From assembly GCF_051020955.1 (NCBI RefSeq), contig NC_135016.1:16412501-16476500 (forward strand): a stretch of 64,000 nucleotides of DNA. Direction: 5' to 3'. Both the position numbers and the translations under genes were made by a program. This document shows positions 59,439-64,000 of this stretch, piece by piece. The notes below the pieces were generated by a model, which worked only from the letters and a program-made list of their open reading frames with translations, was not told where the DNA came from and did not search any database. How positions within the stretch are numbered: the first letter of the stretch is position 1; every line of letters starts with the position of its first letter. The stretch is from Megalopta genalis (taxonomy: Eukaryota; Arthropoda; Insecta; Hymenoptera; Halictidae).

Positions 59439-62032
59439 TCAAGGTCGACAACGTTCTAAAAAGCGCGGATAGAGGCATACCTCGCGTATATGGTACCGAT
59501 TCAGGAGCCAGCATAGAAATCTTTCGAGTCCTAATCCGTATCCACCGTGAGGACAGCTTCCGTATTTTCGCTGAAAGTTGTACGTTCAATAAAACTTGGT
59601 TCGCATCGCAATTTAAACGATGGCGGATCGTAGAGACTCACCTGATCCGTGTACCAATAATATGGCTTCGGATCGATGTTTTCGCGAGCATAGCCTGCCA
59701 TTAATTCGTCGTGGTCCCAAACACGCATCGAACCGCCAACAATTTCACCGACGTTCGGTAAGAGCACGTCTACCGATTCTGTGAGGCGCTCGTCATCCGC
59801 GCAACGTTGCATATAAAATGACTTTATTTCTGCAGGAAATCTACAGAGCATTATCGGTTCGTTGATCGCGTCGGTCATTTTCCTTTCCGGCATTTCGGGT
59901 ATATCCTGGAGAATATTCGAAGAAGAAAATTAAATGTTCGCGACTCTTGTTCGATCTCGTGTAAGCATAAACGCGTATAAAATAGCAAATCGAGCGGAAT
60001 CTGTTAGAATTTCGTATAGTTTTTTAATCGTTCTTGCAAGAATATCGTTTCTGCGTCTTTTGATAAAAGTTTTTTCGGCCCGAATCTAATATCCGAACAT
60101 AGAATGATTTCGGTAGATATCAACCCAACGATATATTCGAACGCCGTCGAAAATCATCCTATGCTGGAACATTAGAGAGAGAGAGAGAAACTGACCCTTT
60201 TTCTTGAAATTAAAAAAAGTAATCGATCGATACCTCTCCAAATTCATAAAATGTTCCGTCTTCTTTGGTAATGTCGTTCTTCCGAAGATATTCGATCGCC
60301 TCGGAATAATTCATCCTTTTGAAAGGCTTCTTCGGTACTTGAAAATCTGGATTTAATTCCTTCACCAAGTGTCCAAGAGGTGATTTTAAAACGCGATCCA
60401 CCACGTCGCATATTAGATCTTCCAAACGATCGAGCATTTCTTCGAACGTGATGAACGCACATTCTGCCTCTATATGCGTGTATCTAAAATGTACGAATTT
60501 TGCTTTGAAACGAATTCTGCATCCGAAGATTTTTTTCTCGTTAATACTATAATTCTGTGCATTTACTCTGCCAAATGTCTCCTGGTCCTGGATTGTTCGG
60601 CCCTGTAAGACTGGGCGATACAATAAACATCGCCCATCGCGGGGATACAAGTCTCGAGGTATAGTTGGGAACTTTGAGTTAGAAATGCTTCTTCCCTAGC
60701 GATAAATATTTATACGATAAAGTTATATTTATATTCGATACCCTCCGAAGATGAAGATATGGAAGAAAACCGACGCGCAATATTTCTTCTGTATTTACCC
60801 AAAATAATCTAATTTAAACAGCGTAGATCCACCTTCCACTTGCGTCTGTACCAACGTTGGTGGTGTAACCTCGTAATATCCTCTATCGTGGTAATGATCT
60901 CTGAATGTCTGTATCAAAATGGACCTCATCATCAGTATACGAGACGTCTGAAACAAACGAATTAACGATTACGTTAAAATACATGATTCCGATTCTGCCG
61001 AAAATTACCGACTATACGAATTCTTGTACATTTTCACCGCGTATCATGATGTGTCTATTATCCAGTTGAACATCCGGATGAGCCTCCTCGTTTAAAATAG
61101 AATCCGCGCCACCGGCAGGAGATGCGCCAATTAATTTCCAATGGTCTACGTGTAATTCGTGTCCGTTCGGAGCCTGGAAATCGAGATTTAGAAAATTTTC
61201 ATCAGCGTACGCCGAGACGCGTTACGTTGCTGGATGCTGGCGATATTTATAGTACATTTTTGCCTTCCGGCACGGTTTCGAGAATTCCATATACTTCGAC
61301 GGATGCTTCTGTAGATAACGTCAACGCCTCGTACGTCTGACATAAGATATCGTTGATTACGCACTGCAGGAATCCAGTTCCGTCTCTCAATGTAACGAAC
61401 ATCAAAGCCTTGCCTGTAACGTATACCGATGTAAGTAGAAAATAATAAATTACAATGTAATATCGTACCTTGACGTCTAAGTCTGTGCACCCATCCGAAA
61501 AGTTTTACACGCCGACCCCTATACTCTATGCCGTTTTTAATTTTTATAAGTTTAGCGGGTTCCAAAGTATCGTCCTGCTTAATTACAATCATTTTAGCCT
61601 CTTCCAAGTTCTTCAACCTCTTTTCCTCGTCCTCTAGCAACTTCTTTTGCTTATCTTCGTTCTTATATTGTTCTCTCGACCATATTTTTTGTACTTTCTT
61701 TAACTGAGATTTCGAAACTAGATCATATTTTTCGGTATTGTCTTTAGAGTCCTGATAAATTGGAGGAAATGGTTCTTTTCCCGCGTATCGCATTGCGTTC
61801 AATACTGTTTTGAAAGGATTACATTTTGAACCATCGCCTGTTTCATCGTTTCCATTCTTCTGAGATGTGTAAATAGCATCTGTAACAGAGATTAATAATA
61901 CGTCTGTAATAGTTCTTTCGATGTGACAATGATAAACATTAAAAAAACTAAATTTTAATTCATGACGTGTTAAAATAGTTCATGTTATAAGAACTTACCC
62001 GGCGACGAATCTATGTCTTCCTTTCCGGACAT
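59439..62032 (-). CDS. NARS1: Cytosolic asparaginyl-tRNA synthetase
   Basis: The CDS is the complement of 59439-59570, 59642-59905, 60234-60483, 60567-60695, 60799-60947, 61030-61173, 61256-61413, 61469-61879 and 61999-62032, giving 556 residues (human 548). The enzyme is a class IIb aminoacyl-tRNA synthetase that charges tRNA-Asn with asparagine. In order it shows the metazoan N-terminal extension (GKEPFPPIY, SKSQLKKVQKIW), an OB-fold anticodon domain (KLFGWVHRLRRQG), the active-site loop GYYEVTPPTLVQTQVEGG, class II motif 2 (YRAEQSRTRRHLAEYTHIEA), the NVGEIVGGS segment and motif 3 (GYGLGLERFLCWLLNRYHIR). All nine exons keep phase. It lies head to head with GNL1 and convergent with DMXL. The start is the first ATG of a short first exon encoding MSGKEDIDSSP. 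Confidence 0.96.
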
Positions 62033-63244
62033 TTTCCGTTTTATTATACAGTTTCAGCTGATTATCCTTTCTGAAATTCTAGAGTACACCTAAATTAGGT
62101 TTAAAATAATATATATAACCTATATTTGCACGTTGCTCGCAATTTTAGCTTGATCTTTTCTGATGCAACGTTGCTGATACGCCTGACGTGTCCGTAATCA
62201 ATACCTGTACACATATACGCATACGTGCATATGTAGTTTCCTATCAGAATTGCTAACCTCGTATGTGTACATTCGTATATATATATACGTACGATAAAAC
62301 TTAACCACTGACAGTAAATAGATTGTATGTATATCTGCAGTCGATAATATCTTCGTATGGGTTTACTATATGTAAGTTTATAACCGAACATCAAAGGTCA
62401 AATTAACGATATACAAGGTCAAATTGTGTTACGGTGAGTGTACATATATCGTATGCGTGCGGTTTTATACATTTGCAAGAGAGAGAACTCAGTACTCTCG
62501 GTACTCTCAGATGCCTGATTTTTTACGATTTTTACGATTTTATTCGAGGAAAGTAAGAATGGGAAAATTAACCGTCACAAGTGGGATTGGATGATGCCAT
62601 TGGATTTCATTGGCAATTTATTGGAATCATCCAATCCCATTCATGAGGTCTCTTCTCCGCCACTTGGATCACAATGATAAGTCACGATTAGTGACTAATC
62701 GCGCCATCTCTAGTACGTATTGTACACCGCGCATACCAGCACTGTTGTACGTAGATTGTATGTAGTTTCAAGTTCCAAGTTCCAACGGCAATTGAACGGC
62801 TCCATTGGCAACTGCGAGCCGCTTCACTAGCCTAACTTCAACTATACACCGGTACATCCTGACGTTCCTGACTCCGGCTCCGACTTCTGACCCTGCTTCA
62901 AACTGCTCCTCGATCCTGAATTGCATGGAATATGGCATGGCTTGAGGCTGCAATTTGCTAAGCAGTCGAGTATGGAGACCGGAATTGCTGTAAAAAAATG
63001 GTTAGTAAGTACAAGTACTCGACACTCCCATTTCTTCGTACGATAACACGAATTGATTACGTATTATGTGATCTGAATTTTTCAGAAATATTTCTGAATT
63101 GATGCGTATGTAAGCATAATAAATCGTAAGAAGGAAAGCGTTAACTTTGTTGTCGAGTTGGTGAGTTGATAAAGAAGGGTTAGTTGAAGAGCTGTGATTT
63201 TGTCGCAGAGCGACGAGCTTGTCAATTCGAATAAATAGTGAAAA
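62033..63244. other. Divergent NARS1/GNL1 intergenic region
   Basis: A 1.2 kb shared upstream region. It contains the ATTGG/CCAAT element at 62582-62639. A direct tandem, AGTTCCA repeated, occurs at 62770-62784. No exon is supported. Confidence 0.55.
62582..62639 (+). promoter_or_regulatory. ATTGG/CCAAT array, copy B, with 14-bp inverted repeat
   Basis: ATTGG starts at 62586, 62599, 62609 and 62620, followed by CCAAT at 62631; the steps are 13, 10, 11 and 11 bases. The ends form a perfect 14-base inverted repeat (62582-62595 TGGGATTGGATGAT against 62626-62639). The order matches copy A at 39172-39219. A regulatory role is inferred from position between divergent genes. Confidence 0.5.
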
Positions 63245-64000
63245 ATGCCGAGGAAAAAAGCATACAGCGGCAAAGCAAAAAGGCTGCAATTACAAGCTAA
63301 GAAACAACGTCAGAATCCAACCATGTTTCGTACGTATAATATTGTAATAATGATAACAGTGATAATAAATGCCACGTGTTTTCGACCGGAATATTTATTA
63401 CATTTAATCGCTTATAATTTGTTGTTTTATATATACTTAGCCGATGTTCGCAACAAGGCCAAAGAAGAGACATCGAGTACCGCCGACGATCGCGAAGCTA
63501 ATTTCACAGAAAGGATTAACAAACAATTGAAAGACTGCAATTCCCATAAAAAGTCGTACGCTTTATTATTTTTCCGAGAGACTAAAGAGGAACTGTTCAA
63601 ACAAAAGGAAGAAGCTAGAAGCACGATCGAACCTTTATCCTTGAAGGAACAAGAAGTTTCTGATAACTATTTTCCACCGGGATTAGATATGCCCAAAAGA
63701 CCGCCATGGGATTTCAATGTGTCGAAAGAACAGTTAGAATTAAGAGAGCAAAAATATTTTACCGTAAGCAATCGTAATCTTTATTTAAGTTTATTATCGT
63801 ATATCTTTCGAATCGGCTAATAACTTGTTGGCTTTAGGAGTATGCGAAAGGCATGGAAAAATTGTGTGCTAACAGTTACTTTGAATTGAACATAGAAACG
63901 TGGAGACAGTTGTGGAGGGTTCTAGAAATGTCCGACATTTTGTTGATCGTCGTCGATATCAGATACCCTGCCCTAATGTTTCCCCCCTACTTGTATCATC
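63245..64000 (+). CDS. GNL1: GNL1-type circularly permuted GTPase, 5' part
   Basis: Exons 63245-63329, 63441-63763 and 63838-64000 keep phase; the gene runs off the window. The start MPRKKAYSGKAKRLQLQAKK is the basic N-terminus of the GNL1/HSR1 family. PKRPPWDFNVSKEQLE, then NIETWRQLWRVLEMSDILL and VDIRYP are family hallmarks just before the permuted G domain (the G4 NKxD and G1 motifs would follow outside the window). GNL1 belongs to the YlqF/YawG GTPases, several of which act in ribosome assembly; its exact role is less defined. The acidic/basic linker differs from human, as expected. The start ATG is followed closely by the conserved basic motif, so the start is secure. Confidence 0.93.

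Noticed and set aside
62582..62639. Structural RNA gene from the inverted repeat
   Set aside because: The arms are only 14 bases with a 30-base ATTGG-containing centre; there are no promoter boxes for polymerase III and no further pairing was seen.
1..64000. CRISPR arrays, intact transposons, rRNA or tRNA genes
   Set aside because: No spaced identical repeats with unique spacers, no transposase or reverse transcriptase motifs, and no convincing A/B box pair with a cloverleaf were found by reading. A short tRNA could be missed by eye.

Overview
The window is nuclear DNA of an insect, most likely a hymenopteran such as a bee. The evidence is compact multi-exon genes with mostly 70-200 base introns, very CpG-rich non-coding DNA with abundant simple repeats, and animal-specific gene content. 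The species assignment is inference. Exon structures were rebuilt by hand from splice signals, phase continuity and remembered family sequences; no alignment was run.

Layout. 1-2116: the last two coding exons of the ribosome-assembly GTPase EFL1 (+). 3250-4558: an SRFBP1/BUD22-family gene (-). 6291-8804: the complete mitochondrial unfoldase ClpX (+). 10539-12194: the mitochondrial outer-membrane carrier relative SLC25A46 (-). 13900-15105: an IQ-motif gene resembling DRC10/IQCD of the nexin-dynein regulatory complex (+). 17367-17957: an unrecognised 107-residue gene with a 19-base microexon (+). 21500-38726: a 47-exon inner-arm axonemal dynein heavy chain of the DNAH7 type, 3974 residues from this start (+). 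39546-58481: a 40-exon DmX/Rabconnectin-3A (DMXL) gene, about 3396 residues (+). 59439-62032: complete cytosolic asparaginyl-tRNA synthetase (-). 63245-64000: the first exons of the GTPase GNL1 (+), cut by the window edge.

The genes do not form a pathway or operon. EFL1, SRFBP1, NARS1 and probably GNL1 serve ribosome biogenesis or translation. ClpX and SLC25A46 are mitochondrial, and DMXL is a V-ATPase assembly factor. The DRC10-like gene and the dynein are both axonemal, and in insects these should act in sperm flagella and chordotonal sensory cilia. The 107-residue gene lies between them.

No CRISPR array, intact transposon, rRNA or convincing tRNA was seen. The most interesting non-coding signals are: a duplicated CCAAT-type array with near-helical spacing, upstream of DMXL and between NARS1 and GNL1; three introns with GC donors; three stop-free introns of length 3n in DMXL; and tandem repeats that form the pyrimidine tract of splice acceptors in the dynein gene.
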